DNA of 12,007 bases from SSEF01 sp964604195 (GCA_964604195.1 CAZRXW010000029.1:1-12007), one strand, 5' to 3'. Numbered from the stretch's first letter, positions 1 through 5,471 are shown. Program-made: numbers and translations. Notes: generated from the sequence alone by a model not told the origin.

Positions 1-210
1 CGTACGAGGTCTTCGTGGAAAGGAAATCAGTTGCGATTCAAGGTAGAATGTAGGCCAGCTTTTGGGTACTACCCCAAGCAGAAAGAGCAAATTCTCTATC
101 ATCATGGGAGTAGGCTGATAACAAAATCATTCCACCACAAACAAGGTCATCTCAAAAAGAGTTTCTTCCGTATTATTGTTTCACGCCAATCACTCTATCC
201 CAAAAAGTAA
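1..210 (+). pseudogene. Remnant of a GH15-like glycoside hydrolase (frameshifted, cut by window edge)
   Basis: Two reading frames each carry half of a recognisable motif. The frame starting at base 2 reads VRGLRGK, and the frame starting at base 1 continues with LRFKVECRPAFGYYP before running to a stop at 208-210. Joined, they resemble the segment of GH15 glucoamylase/trehalase-type hydrolases in which 'vRGvrGk' is followed by 'frvecrPaFdYar'. The join needs an indel at about 22-33. After about base 105 the resemblance fades, so the gene appears to be broken and eroded rather than carrying a single lesion. The upstream part lies outside the window. The identification rests on motif memory over about 25 residues and could be wrong; no start codon or intact domain is visible. 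Confidence 0.4.
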
Positions 211-239
211 TTGACAGAGAAATGTTTTATTGTGACAAT
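211..239 (+). promoter_or_regulatory. Sigma70-type promoter for the 292-1098 gene
   Basis: A perfect TTGACA lies at 211-216, followed by a 17-base spacer and GACAAT at 234-239. The spacer ends in TGT, giving an extended -10. Transcription would begin near 246, leaving a leader of about 45 bases before the ATG at 292. The -35 overlaps the end of the pseudogene remnant. Confidence 0.65.
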
Positions 240-291
240 ATAGAAGTAAAATAAACGTGTTCGCTTTCGGAACCAAAAACAAACACTTCGT

Positions 292-1098
292 ATGCAATTG
301 TCTTCAGAAGAAAACTCTCTTTCACAGTCCTCCGACCAGGCTGCTCGAATACAAGCCCTCCGTGACATGATCGGTAATGCCGAGCGCACTATTCAGAGTG
401 CCAAGGCTATGCTCCTTCAGCTCGAAGGAAAAAAGAAATCAGGTCGACCCAAGAAAATCGAGGGTGAAGCCGAAGGAACCGTTGTTGAGGGAACTTTTGA
501 TGGCCAGATCATGATGGGGACCGATGGCCGCCAGTACCCTGTGCCAGCCAACTACGCTTCCAAGTCCAAACTTGTCGAGGGAGACCTCCTCAAACTCACT
601 ATCACCCTCGAGGGTTCTTTTGTGTACAAACAAATTAGCCCCGTTGATCGCAAACACGCCATCGGAATTGTCAGTCAGGACGAGGCCGGTAATTATCACG
701 TCCTCGTTGATGGTGAGCCCTACCGAGTGCTCCTGGCTTCCGTCACCTATTTCCGGGTAACTCCCGGTGATGAGGTAGCCGTGGTACTGCCGCGTGATAT
801 CGATGCCTCGTGGGTCGCTATCGAAAACGTTCTCCGCAAAGGTTCGATGATGGCTGGAAGTCCTCTCCCTGTAGCGAGTGCCAAACGATCCACTCCCGGA
901 GCCAGCGTTCTCCAAGATCTCTCCCCTCTCTCCCCTCTCTCCCCTCTCTCCCCTCTCTCCCCTCTCTCCCCTGAAAACACACCTTTGCCTACTCCTGCTC
1001 CAGCCCCCGTTTCTACCAGTACCGAATCAAGCTCGGCCCTTGATGAGTGGATGCGCGACATGGAAGCGCTCGAAAAAGAATTGGCCACTAAATCCTAA
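292..1098 (+). CDS. Conserved unknown protein with coiled coil, AT-hook-like motif and Leu-Ser-Pro repeat
   Basis: I do not recognise a named family. The 268-residue protein has three parts. Residues 10-47 are heptad-rich and likely form a short coiled coil, followed by a basic KKKSGRPKK stretch (47-55) that resembles an AT-hook DNA-binding motif. Residues 60-185 are a globular, beta-rich part built from two similar-looking stretches around 'GTVVEGTFDG' and 'GIVSQDEAGNYHVLVDG', possibly two small barrel domains. From residue 190 on it is low-complexity and Pro/Ser-rich, with six perfect LSP units (210-227), then an acidic-basic helix at the end. There is no signal peptide or membrane segment, so it is probably cytoplasmic. 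The ATG at 292 has no Shine-Dalgarno site. A nucleic-acid-binding role is inferred only from GRPKK and the domain style. The gtrA-like gene follows after 20 bases, so the two may be cotranscribed. Confidence 0.75.
   Translation: MQLSSEENSLSQSSDQAARIQALRDMIGNAERTIQSAKAMLLQLEGKKKSGRPKKIEGEAEGTVVEGTFDGQIMMGTDGRQYPVPANYASKSKLVEGDLLKLTITLEGSFVYKQISPVDRKHAIGIVSQDEAGNYHVLVDGEPYRVLLASVTYFRVTPGDEVAVVLPRDIDASWVAIENVLRKGSMMAGSPLPVASAKRSTPGASVLQDLSPLSPLSPLSPLSPLSPENTPLPTPAPAPVSTSTESSSALDEWMRDMEALEKELATKS
919..972 (+). repeat. Six perfect 9-bp tandem repeats (CTCTCCCCT)
   Basis: The unit CTCTCCCCT is repeated six times without a mismatch inside the 292-1098 gene and encodes (Leu-Ser-Pro)6. Because the unit is a multiple of three, copy-number change would lengthen or shorten the linker without breaking the frame. 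All six copies are identical at DNA level, which suggests recent expansion by slippage. Confidence 0.95.
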
Positions 1099-1118
1099 TC
1101 TGTTTTTCTGCCTCACCT

Positions 1119-1604
1119 ATGAATGAAACCACTCCCTTGACGAGCACCTCCTCAGTCCCCACTGGACTCATCGCTCGCCTCATCAAACAGTTTTCCAAAT
1201 TCATCATCGTTGGTGGTGTTAATACAGGAATTGATTTTGCTGTACTCAATATCCTCATGTATCTCACTGGGATCACAAGTGGTTTTGGTTTGTTCATCCT
1301 CAACTGCATTTCCTTTTCCGTAGCAGTGGTCAACAGTTACTACATGAACAAACGCTGGACATTCAAAGAGGCTGCTGCTGGTATCGCCGACAAGAATGCT
1401 GCCGTCCAATTCTCCCAGTTCTTCGTTGTTTCTTTGATCGGTATCACGATCAACGGTCTCATCCTCACTGGTATCACCACACTGATTGCTGCTCCATTTG
1501 GTATCAGTGATCAGCTCTGGGCCAATGTCGCCAAGCTCGTCGCCACTGGTGCCTCTCTGGTTTGGAACTTTATTGGCTACAAGCTCTTTGTGTTTAAGCG
1601 ATAG
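1119..1604 (+). CDS. GtrA-like four-helix membrane protein
   Basis: This 161-residue protein matches the GtrA family, small membrane proteins linked to moving polyprenyl-phosphate-bound sugars across the membrane for cell-surface polysaccharide decoration. Four hydrophobic helices lie at about 26-48, 57-77, 100-122 and 134-156. Family signatures are visible: FSKFIIVGGVNTGIDF in the first helix, NSYYMNKRWTF after the second (72-82), and the closing VWNFIGYKLFVFKR (148-161). The length is typical. The ATG at 1119 follows CACCT with no Shine-Dalgarno site. The gene follows the coiled-coil gene by 20 bases and is closed by a terminator. No glycosyltransferase partner is next to it, so the sugar carried cannot be guessed. 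Confidence 0.88.
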   Translation: MNETTPLTSTSSVPTGLIARLIKQFSKFIIVGGVNTGIDFAVLNILMYLTGITSGFGLFILNCISFSVAVVNSYYMNKRWTFKEAAAGIADKNAAVQFSQFFVVSLIGITINGLILTGITTLIAAPFGISDQLWANVAKLVATGASLVWNFIGYKLFVFKR

Positions 1605-1627
1605 TTGTCTATTTCCCCGAATCATTC

Positions 1628-1660
1628 ACCCCACTATAACCGGTGGGGTTTTGTTTTGTT
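1628..1660 (+). terminator. Rho-independent terminator after the gtrA-like gene
   Basis: ACCCCAC (1628-1634) pairs with GTGGGGT (1643-1649) around an 8-base loop and is followed by a T-rich run TTTTGTTTTGTT. It lies 24 bases after the stop codon. Confidence 0.8.
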
Positions 1661-1664
1661 CCTG

Positions 1665-1673
1665 TGATACAAT
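1665..1673 (+). promoter_or_regulatory. Extended -10 promoter element for dnaX
   Basis: TGATACAAT at 1665-1673 matches TGnTATAAT with one change in the hexamer (TACAAT). No good -35 is present at 16-18 bases upstream, where the terminator stem lies. Transcription would start near 1680, about 67 bases ahead of dnaX. The leader contains a 10-base direct repeat, AATTCTTGAT, twice at about 1715-1740. Confidence 0.45.
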
Positions 1674-1746
1674 ATTGAAAGAAGTCAGGTTTGGCTTTTA
1701 GTTTTTTTGTCGCAATTCTTGATTCATAATTCTTGATCCTCCTTCC

Positions 1747-3336
1747 ATGTCCGCAACCTTTTACCGAAAATATAGACCTGATCGCTTTGCTGATGTCATC
1801 GGCCAGGAAACTGCTGTTACCGTCCTGACTCAAAGCCTCCTCAAAGATAAAGTATCACACGCTTACCTCCTCACCGGACCACGAGGAACCGGCAAGACCA
1901 CTCTGGCCCGTCTTTTTGCTGCCGCTCTCAACTGCTCCAAGCGAAAAAAAGCTGAGCCATGTGGAACATGCCCTCACTGTCTCGCTCTCAAAAATCATCA
2001 AGCCCTCGACATTATCGAAATAGATGCCGCCTCTCATACCGGAGTCGACAATATTCGTGAGCTGAAAGACACTATCTCCACAGCTCCCGTCCTCGGCCAA
2101 TACAAAGTCTACATCATTGACGAAGCTCACATGCTCTCGATCGGTGCTTGGAATGCCCTGCTCAAAACACTTGAGGAGCCACCAGCCCATGTCGTTTTTC
2201 TGATGGCTACTACCAATATCGGCAAGGTACCCGAAACTATTCTTTCCCGAGCTCTGAGACTCGACCTCAAGCGTTTTCCCCTCGATCAGCTTGTGGCTAA
2301 ACTGAGAAAAATTGCTCAGGCTGAAAAGCTTGATATCGATGACGAGTCACTCCTCCTCATCGCTCGAAGCGCCCAAGGTGGGATGCGCGATGCCGAAGTG
2401 CTCTTTACTCAAATTGCTACCCTCGAGGAATCACCTATCCGCATTGATCGCACTACGCTCCTCTTGGGAGCTACCACCACGAGCACCCTCGCCAATCTCC
2501 TCACAGCCATCGGGGAAAAGAATCATGAAACGGCTCTCCGTACTATTCGAGAACTCGGTGAACAAGGCATCAACATGGCTCATTTCTCTGAACATCTCTT
2601 GCAATATTTGAGACATGCTCTCTACCTCTCGGTCGACACTACTGGCACCATGTCACTCGAAGCCGACTTTACCGAAAGCGAACAAACCGAGCTCGCTCAT
2701 CTCGCTACTACTCTTGGCAGCGAGCGCATTGTCGAGTGTCTCGAACGTTTCCAAGAGGCCGAAGCTGCCATGAAATACAGTCCTATCCCCGAGCTCCCTT
2801 TTGAAATCGCTGTCGTCAAACTGATCTCCCCCGTGCGAGAAGAGTCAGCTGCATCGGCTCCAAATACTCCTCCGAGTCCGACAACCTCCGCACCTTCAGG
2901 AACTCGCCCCCCCCAGCCCACCCCTCGTGTGACACCCTCCCCCTCACAGCCAAAAACAACTATTGTTCAGTCGTCCGTCGTCAAAGATACTGCGCCAGTC
3001 GATACCAATAGTCTCGCCAAGGTAACCACCCGGTGGCCAGCGGTAGTAGCTCACGCCAAAAGCCTCAATGCCTCACTCGGACTCGCTCTTTCCACCACCG
3101 AACTCTCTCTCGAGGGAGGAGTAGCTGCCCTCAAGGTAAAATATCCCTTCCACAAAGACCGACTAGAGAAGCCCGAAAATCGCTTGACCATCGACACTGC
3201 CTTTGCTACGATTTTGGGGTTTCGTGTCCCCTGGGAAGTGCGAGTGACCGAAGCAGCACCGACGAGCAGTCGCCCGCCTATCATCGATCAGGCACTCGAA
3301 GCACTCGGCGGGAAACTCGTACCAAACGAGTCATAA
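1747..3336 (+). CDS. dnaX: DNA polymerase III subunit gamma/tau
   Basis: DnaX is the ATPase of the clamp loader that places the sliding clamp on DNA and bridges to the polymerase. The 529-residue protein has the full AAA+ set: N-terminal YRKYRP (6-11), Walker A GPRGTGKTT (44-52), a zinc module with Cys63, Cys72, Cys75 and Cys78, Walker B VYIIDEAH (121-128), sensor 1 at TT155-156, the arginine finger in ILSRALR (Ser-Arg 167-168), and sensor 2 GGMRDAE (211-217). The collar domain runs to about 360. A Pro/Ser/Thr-rich linker (about 365-435) leads to a C-terminal domain from about 440 with a conserved 'W..v..h.k' and 'yPFHKDRLEKPENR' block, like the tail domain of many Firmicutes and Patescibacteria proteins. 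The ATG at 1747 has no Shine-Dalgarno site and follows TTCC. It stands alone between the promoter at 1665 and the tRNA region. An unbroken C8 tract sits in the linker. Confidence 0.97.
   Translation: MSATFYRKYRPDRFADVIGQETAVTVLTQSLLKDKVSHAYLLTGPRGTGKTTLARLFAAALNCSKRKKAEPCGTCPHCLALKNHQALDIIEIDAASHTGVDNIRELKDTISTAPVLGQYKVYIIDEAHMLSIGAWNALLKTLEEPPAHVVFLMATTNIGKVPETILSRALRLDLKRFPLDQLVAKLRKIAQAEKLDIDDESLLLIARSAQGGMRDAEVLFTQIATLEESPIRIDRTTLLLGATTTSTLANLLTAIGEKNHETALRTIRELGEQGINMAHFSEHLLQYLRHALYLSVDTTGTMSLEADFTESEQTELAHLATTLGSERIVECLERFQEAEAAMKYSPIPELPFEIAVVKLISPVREESAASAPNTPPSPTTSAPSGTRPPQPTPRVTPSPSQPKTTIVQSSVVKDTAPVDTNSLAKVTTRWPAVVAHAKSLNASLGLALSTTELSLEGGVAALKVKYPFHKDRLEKPENRLTIDTAFATILGFRVPWEVRVTEAAPTSSRPPIIDQALEALGGKLVPNES
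2907..2914 (+). other. C8 homopolymer in the dnaX linker, possible slippage site
   Basis: Eight consecutive C residues cover codons CGC CCC CCC CAG at the junction between collar and tail (residues 387-390). A +1 shift meets TGA at 2930-2932, giving a protein of about 395 residues that ends just after the linker begins, the size expected of a gamma-like form. A -1 shift reads on to TAG at 3009. No stable downstream stem was identified. Confidence 0.3.
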
Positions 3337-3354
3337 AATACGCATTGGGGAGTA

Positions 3355-3382
3355 GCTCGTCGCGCCTGTAGCGCGCCGGAGC
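3355..3382 (+). other. GC-rich stem-loop between dnaX and the GIY-YIG gene
   Basis: GCTC (3355-3358) pairs with GAGC (3379-3382) and CGCGC (3361-3365) with GCGCG (3371-3375), with a small internal loop and a CTGTA apical loop. No T run follows, so it is a poor intrinsic terminator. It begins inside the upstream partial tRNA copy. Confidence 0.55.
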
Positions 3383-3436
3383 AAGCCAAGTGGTTTATCT
3401 CGGCTGAACATCATGAAGACGGATAAGGCAGGACAT

Positions 3437-3691
3437 ATGAAAGGAACGGTATACATTCTCCTAAGTCTGAAAGATAGGCGAACTTATATTGGATCAACAG
3501 CGGACTTGAAAAGAAGGATTAATGAACATAATTTGGGTAATAATATTTCTACAAAAAATCGACGGCCATTCACCCTTGTCTATAGTGAAAATTATGATAA
3601 TCTCATGAGGGCACGGCAGAGAGAAAAATATCTAAAATCAAGAAATGGCCGTCGAGAAGTAAAAAAGATTTTAACAAACATTGGGGAGTAG
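3437..3691 (+). CDS. Small GIY-YIG family nuclease
   Basis: The 84-residue protein is a stand-alone GIY-YIG domain, a metal-dependent DNA endonuclease fold of the UPF0213/YhbQ kind. Visible motifs are VYIL (5-8) and YIGS (17-20) for the paired tyrosines, DLKRRINEHN (23-32) with the catalytic arginine, and REKYLKSRNGRREVKK (62-77) with the metal-binding glutamate near 63. Length is typical for these single-domain proteins. The ATG at 3437 puts the domain at the N-terminus as usual; an in-frame ATG at 3413 would add eight residues. The stop TAG (3689-3691) lies inside tRNA-Gln, so gene and tRNA overlap by 10 bases. The gene is AT-richer than dnaX. Its target is unknown, but its position between two copies of the tRNA 5' end fits a mobile, homing-like gene. 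Confidence 0.9.
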   Translation: MKGTVYILLSLKDRRTYIGSTADLKRRINEHNLGNNISTKNRRPFTLVYSENYDNLMRARQREKYLKSRNGRREVKKILTNIGE

Positions 3692-3753
3692 CCAAGTGGT
3701 AAGGCAGGGGCCTTTGAAGCCTCCATACGTAGGTTCGATCCCTACCTCCCCAG
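3682..3753 (+). tRNA. tRNA-Gln (anticodon UUG)
   Basis: The cloverleaf folds cleanly: acceptor TGGGGAG (3682-3688) with CTCCCCA (3746-3752), D arm GCCAAGTGGTAAGGC, anticodon arm with stem GGGGC/GCCTC and loop CTTTGAA placing TTG at 34-36, T arm GTAGG-TTCGATC-CCTAC, and discriminator G at 3753. The unpaired-first U-A opening pair is typical of tRNA-Gln. CCA is not encoded directly after the discriminator (CTA follows), so it would be added by a tRNA nucleotidyltransferase. Its first 10 bases overlap the end of the GIY-YIG gene. Confidence 0.95.
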
Positions 3754-3762
3754 CTACCATTC

Positions 3763-3797
3763 AAAAAAAGCCCTCCAGATTTAAAGGGGCTTTTTTT
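3763..3797. terminator. Bidirectional terminator between tRNA-Gln and the methyltransferase
   Basis: AAAAAAAGCCC (3763-3773) pairs with GGGCTTTTTTT (3787-3797). The A and T runs let it work on both strands, ending the tRNA transcript on the plus strand and the methyltransferase transcript on the minus strand, whose stop codon is only five bases away. Confidence 0.85.
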
Positions 3798-3801
3798 ATT
3801 A

Positions 3802-4368
3802 CTATTTCTTTACCGCTGTATAGAGGACAAGCCGTTTTTCGCCATCCGCATATAGTACTTCTTCGCGGATAGAAGAAAAATACCGGGCAAGACATCCATC
3901 GAGCGTCGCCAGATCAACGAAGACTTCTTCGGATTGGGAAGAACGGTCAGGATTCGGCATGACTGGGGTAAGAAGAACGAGTCCGCCATGTGAATTCAGG
4001 AGCTGGACAATTTTCTGGAAAAAGAGATCAGGCTTCTCTATGAAGGCAATGACGAACTTTACGAAAATAAGATCGAACGCTGTATTCGTGGGAAATTCAA
4101 AGGTTTCAAAATCACCTATAATGAATTCTCCTTTGGAAAGCTTTCTCGCTGCCTCGATCCCGACTTCGGAAACATCAATTCCGACTGTTGATATTCCACG
4201 TGACTCTAACTGAGCCATAAGCTGCCCTTCGCCACAACCGATATCCAGGGCAGATTGGGTGTTTGGAAATTTCTCGAGAATACTATGAATCTGCTCCTCG
4301 CTAAAATGCAGGAATGACTCCCGCTTTTGGGAAGTATAAAATGAATTCCACTTTTCCTTTTGCTTCAT
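3802..4368 (-). CDS. Class I SAM-dependent methyltransferase
   Basis: The 188-residue protein has the Rossmann-type methyltransferase fold. Motif I is LDIGCGEGQL (41-50), the acidic end of strand 2 is VGIDVS (62-67, Asp65 for the SAM ribose), and an acidic residue after strand 3 is IIGDFE (83-88). The later strands FDLIFVKFVIAFIEKP and GGLVLLTPV (about 98-147) match the UbiE/Methyltransf_11-25 style. The substrate cannot be told; proteins of this type modify small molecules, quinones or tRNA. The ATG at 4368 was chosen because it gives the usual N-terminal length; the open frame runs upstream only through the terminator and the antisense of the DUF397 gene. There is no Shine-Dalgarno site. 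The start codon lies eight bases past the T run of the upstream gene's terminator, so no obvious promoter is left. Confidence 0.88.
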   Translation of the reverse strand: MKQKEKWNSFYTSQKRESFLHFSEEQIHSILEKFPNTQSALDIGCGEGQLMAQLESRGISTVGIDVSEVGIEAARKLSKGEFIIGDFETFEFPTNTAFDLIFVKFVIAFIEKPDLFFQKIVQLLNSHGGLVLLTPVMPNPDRSSQSEEVFVDLATLDGCLARYFSSIREEVLYADGEKRLVLYTAVKK

Positions 4369-4376
4369 AGAGTAAC

Positions 4377-4425
4377 AAAAAAAAATTGAGGGCGAGCACA
4401 TTGCATGTGAGCAATGCGCCCGCCC
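4377..4425 (-). terminator. Strong terminator of the DUF397 gene
   Basis: On the minus strand a 15-bp stem (4411-4425 with 4390-4404, two G-U pairs, six-base loop) is followed by a run of nine T residues (4385-4377). It begins 14 bases after the DUF397 stop codon. Confidence 0.9.
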
Positions 4426-4438
4426 GTTGGCTGTTGGT

Positions 4439-4645
4439 TCAGGCCTTGACGTCGAACTCGCCCTTCTTGACGGCATCGACGAAGGAAGCCCATTCGTCGG
4501 CGGTGAAGCCGAGAGTCGTCTTGGACGGATCCTTGGTGTCGCGCACCGCAACGCCTTCGGCAGTGATCGCAACTGCGACACAGTTGAACACGCCGCCGGT
4601 GCTGCAGGCTTTCGGAACCTGAAAGGCCCCATCTTGCACATTCAT
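4439..4645 (-). CDS. DUF397 domain protein
   Basis: The 68-residue protein carries the DUF397 pattern almost complete: CSTGGVFNCVAVAI (14-27, family 'gnCVEVA'), VAVRDTKDP (32-40, family 'vrDSKdp'), LGFTADEWASFVDAVKKGEFD (45-65, family 'l.ft..eW.aFv.avk.GeFd'). DUF397 proteins are mostly actinobacterial, where they sit beside XRE-type DNA-binding regulators and have been linked to development and antibiotic control. No XRE gene is adjacent here. The ATG at 4645 is preceded by TAGGAG eight bases upstream, a good Shine-Dalgarno site that the core genes here lack. Its base composition is about 60% GC in the part counted, above its neighbours, which suggests transfer. It has its own promoter (divergent from the 4798 gene) and its own strong terminator. 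Confidence 0.85.
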   Translation of the reverse strand: MNVQDGAFQVPKACSTGGVFNCVAVAITAEGVAVRDTKDPSKTTLGFTADEWASFVDAVKKGEFDVKA

Positions 4646-4701
4646 GATAAGAACTCCTACGGTGAGGTGGTGTACGTCCGACGAAACTGCCGAACGTACT
4701 C

Positions 4702-4730
4702 TTTATAGCATGGCTCTACAGTATTCGCAA
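4702..4730 (-). promoter_or_regulatory. Promoter of the DUF397 gene
   Basis: Read on the minus strand, TTGCGA (4730-4725), a 17-base spacer and TATAAA (4707-4702), with TGC directly before the hexamer as an extended -10. The -35 lies back to back with that of the divergent promoter, six bases away. The leader is about 50 bases. Confidence 0.6.
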
Positions 4731-4735
4731 TAATA

Positions 4736-4765
4736 TTGACAATTCTAAAATTTTAGGGGTATTGT
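4736..4765 (+). promoter_or_regulatory. Promoter of the 4798 gene with an embedded palindrome
   Basis: TTGACA (4736-4741), an 18-base spacer and TATTGT (4760-4765). The spacer contains a perfect 12-base palindrome, CTAAAATTTTAG (4745-4756), placed where a repressor would block RNA polymerase. ACAAT (4739-4743) and ATTGT (4761-4765) form a wider inverted pair, as do ATTGAC (4735-4740) and GTCAAT (4769-4774). The operator role is inferred from position. Confidence 0.55.
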
Positions 4766-4797
4766 ACAGTCAATCTTTAACTCCAAGGAGTGTTCCA

Positions 4798-5442
4798 ATG
4801 GGACATACCCGAAAGATGTCGCCTCAGCAGCGCGAGAGACTCGGTCTTCTGCTGAGGGAAAGCGTTCCTGAGCTATCGTTCCTTGAAGCAGAGTCGGCGA
4901 TACAGGCCAGTGGTACGCTCTTACAGGGCGTACATGCAGCTTTTGAGCCCTTTCTCAGGGCACCCCGAGTCAACGTGACGCCACTGGCAGATGAGGAGGT
5001 CCTACCGGGGGATCTTGTTGTAGAAGTCGACTATCGAAAAGAGGGTGCTATCAGCCACCTTCTCCAAGCCGGCAACTATGACTGGACGAATAGTGACATT
5101 TCGGATGAACACTTCCCTCAAAAGAAGATCGGACGAACTTCAGTTGCGATTCGACTCCTATGCTTCGATCAGGTTATTTCCAGTCAGGAAGTCCTCGCTA
5201 GACTCAAGCAAGATAGGCTCCGACCGGCAAACCCGGCTGAAGTTCTCGCTCTGGGAGCAAAGTATCCGAGCCTGCAGCGACAGTTCCCCGTAATCGCTTT
5301 GGGGCAAACCTGGCTGCTACCGAACAAAGACCAAATGGTTGTTTGTTTGGCTTGGCACAGCATGCTTCGGAGAGTTCACCTGCTCTGCAGGTTTAGGAGA
5401 GACTGGCCGGCCCACTGCCGATTCGCTGCCGTAGCAAGATGA
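4798..5442 (+). CDS. Unknown protein, probable multi-copy Patescibacteria family
   Basis: I cannot give a function. The 214-residue protein has a helical N-terminus (1-60) and then blocks resembling a family I have seen in Patescibacteria: NYDWTNSDISDEHFP (93-107), a segment ending SSQEVLARLKQDRLRPA (128-144), NPAEVLALGAKYPSLQRQFPVIALG (145-169), and a C-terminus 'DWPAHCRFAAVAR' (202-214), where relatives typically end in W....RF.AVRK. No signal peptide or membrane helix is visible, so it should be cytoplasmic. The ATG at 4798 was chosen because AAGGAG lies seven bases upstream; a TTG at 4762 in the same frame lies inside the promoter and was discarded. The gene is divergent from the DUF397 gene and is closed by its own terminator. 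Confidence 0.78.
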   Translation: MGHTRKMSPQQRERLGLLLRESVPELSFLEAESAIQASGTLLQGVHAAFEPFLRAPRVNVTPLADEEVLPGDLVVEVDYRKEGAISHLLQAGNYDWTNSDISDEHFPQKKIGRTSVAIRLLCFDQVISSQEVLARLKQDRLRPANPAEVLALGAKYPSLQRQFPVIALGQTWLLPNKDQMVVCLAWHSMLRRVHLLCRFRRDWPAHCRFAAVAR

Positions 5443-5471
5443 TCACGAAAAGGTAGCGAAACCCACCATTA

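Larger units (their letters stand above)
3343..3692 (+). repeat. Pair of 14-bp direct repeats (CATTGGGGAGTAGC) copying the tRNA-Gln 5' end
   Basis: The same 14 bases occur at 3343-3356, seven bases after the dnaX stop, and at 3679-3692, where they form the start of tRNA-Gln. The offset is 336 bp. The space between contains a hairpin and the GIY-YIG gene, whose stop codon is supplied by the second copy. This looks like the footprint of an insertion at the tRNA 5' end. Confidence 0.8.

Noticed and set aside
747..1088. Antisense frame with a Gly-Glu-Arg repeat opposite the 292-1098 gene
   Set aside because: It is the complement of the LSP repeat, has no start signal, and its repeat only mirrors the plus-strand repeat.
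1152..1625. 157-codon antisense frame opposite the gtrA-like gene
   Set aside because: The plus strand carries clear GtrA motifs; the antisense product has no recognisable feature.
1943..1950. A-rich slippery-looking heptamer in dnaX
   Set aside because: It lies inside the zinc module of the ATPase domain (residue about 67), where a shift would give a useless fragment.
3355..3382. GC-rich stem as dnaX terminator
   Set aside because: No T run follows the stem, so it does not fit an intrinsic terminator.
4369..4641. Longer N-terminus for the methyltransferase (279 residues in total)
   Set aside because: The extension would be read across the DUF397 terminator stem and DUF397 gene in another frame, is Arg/Pro/Ser-rich, and does not resemble methyltransferase sequence.
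4427..4708. 93-codon plus-strand frame opposite DUF397
   Set aside because: The minus strand has the DUF397 motifs, a Shine-Dalgarno site, a promoter and a terminator.
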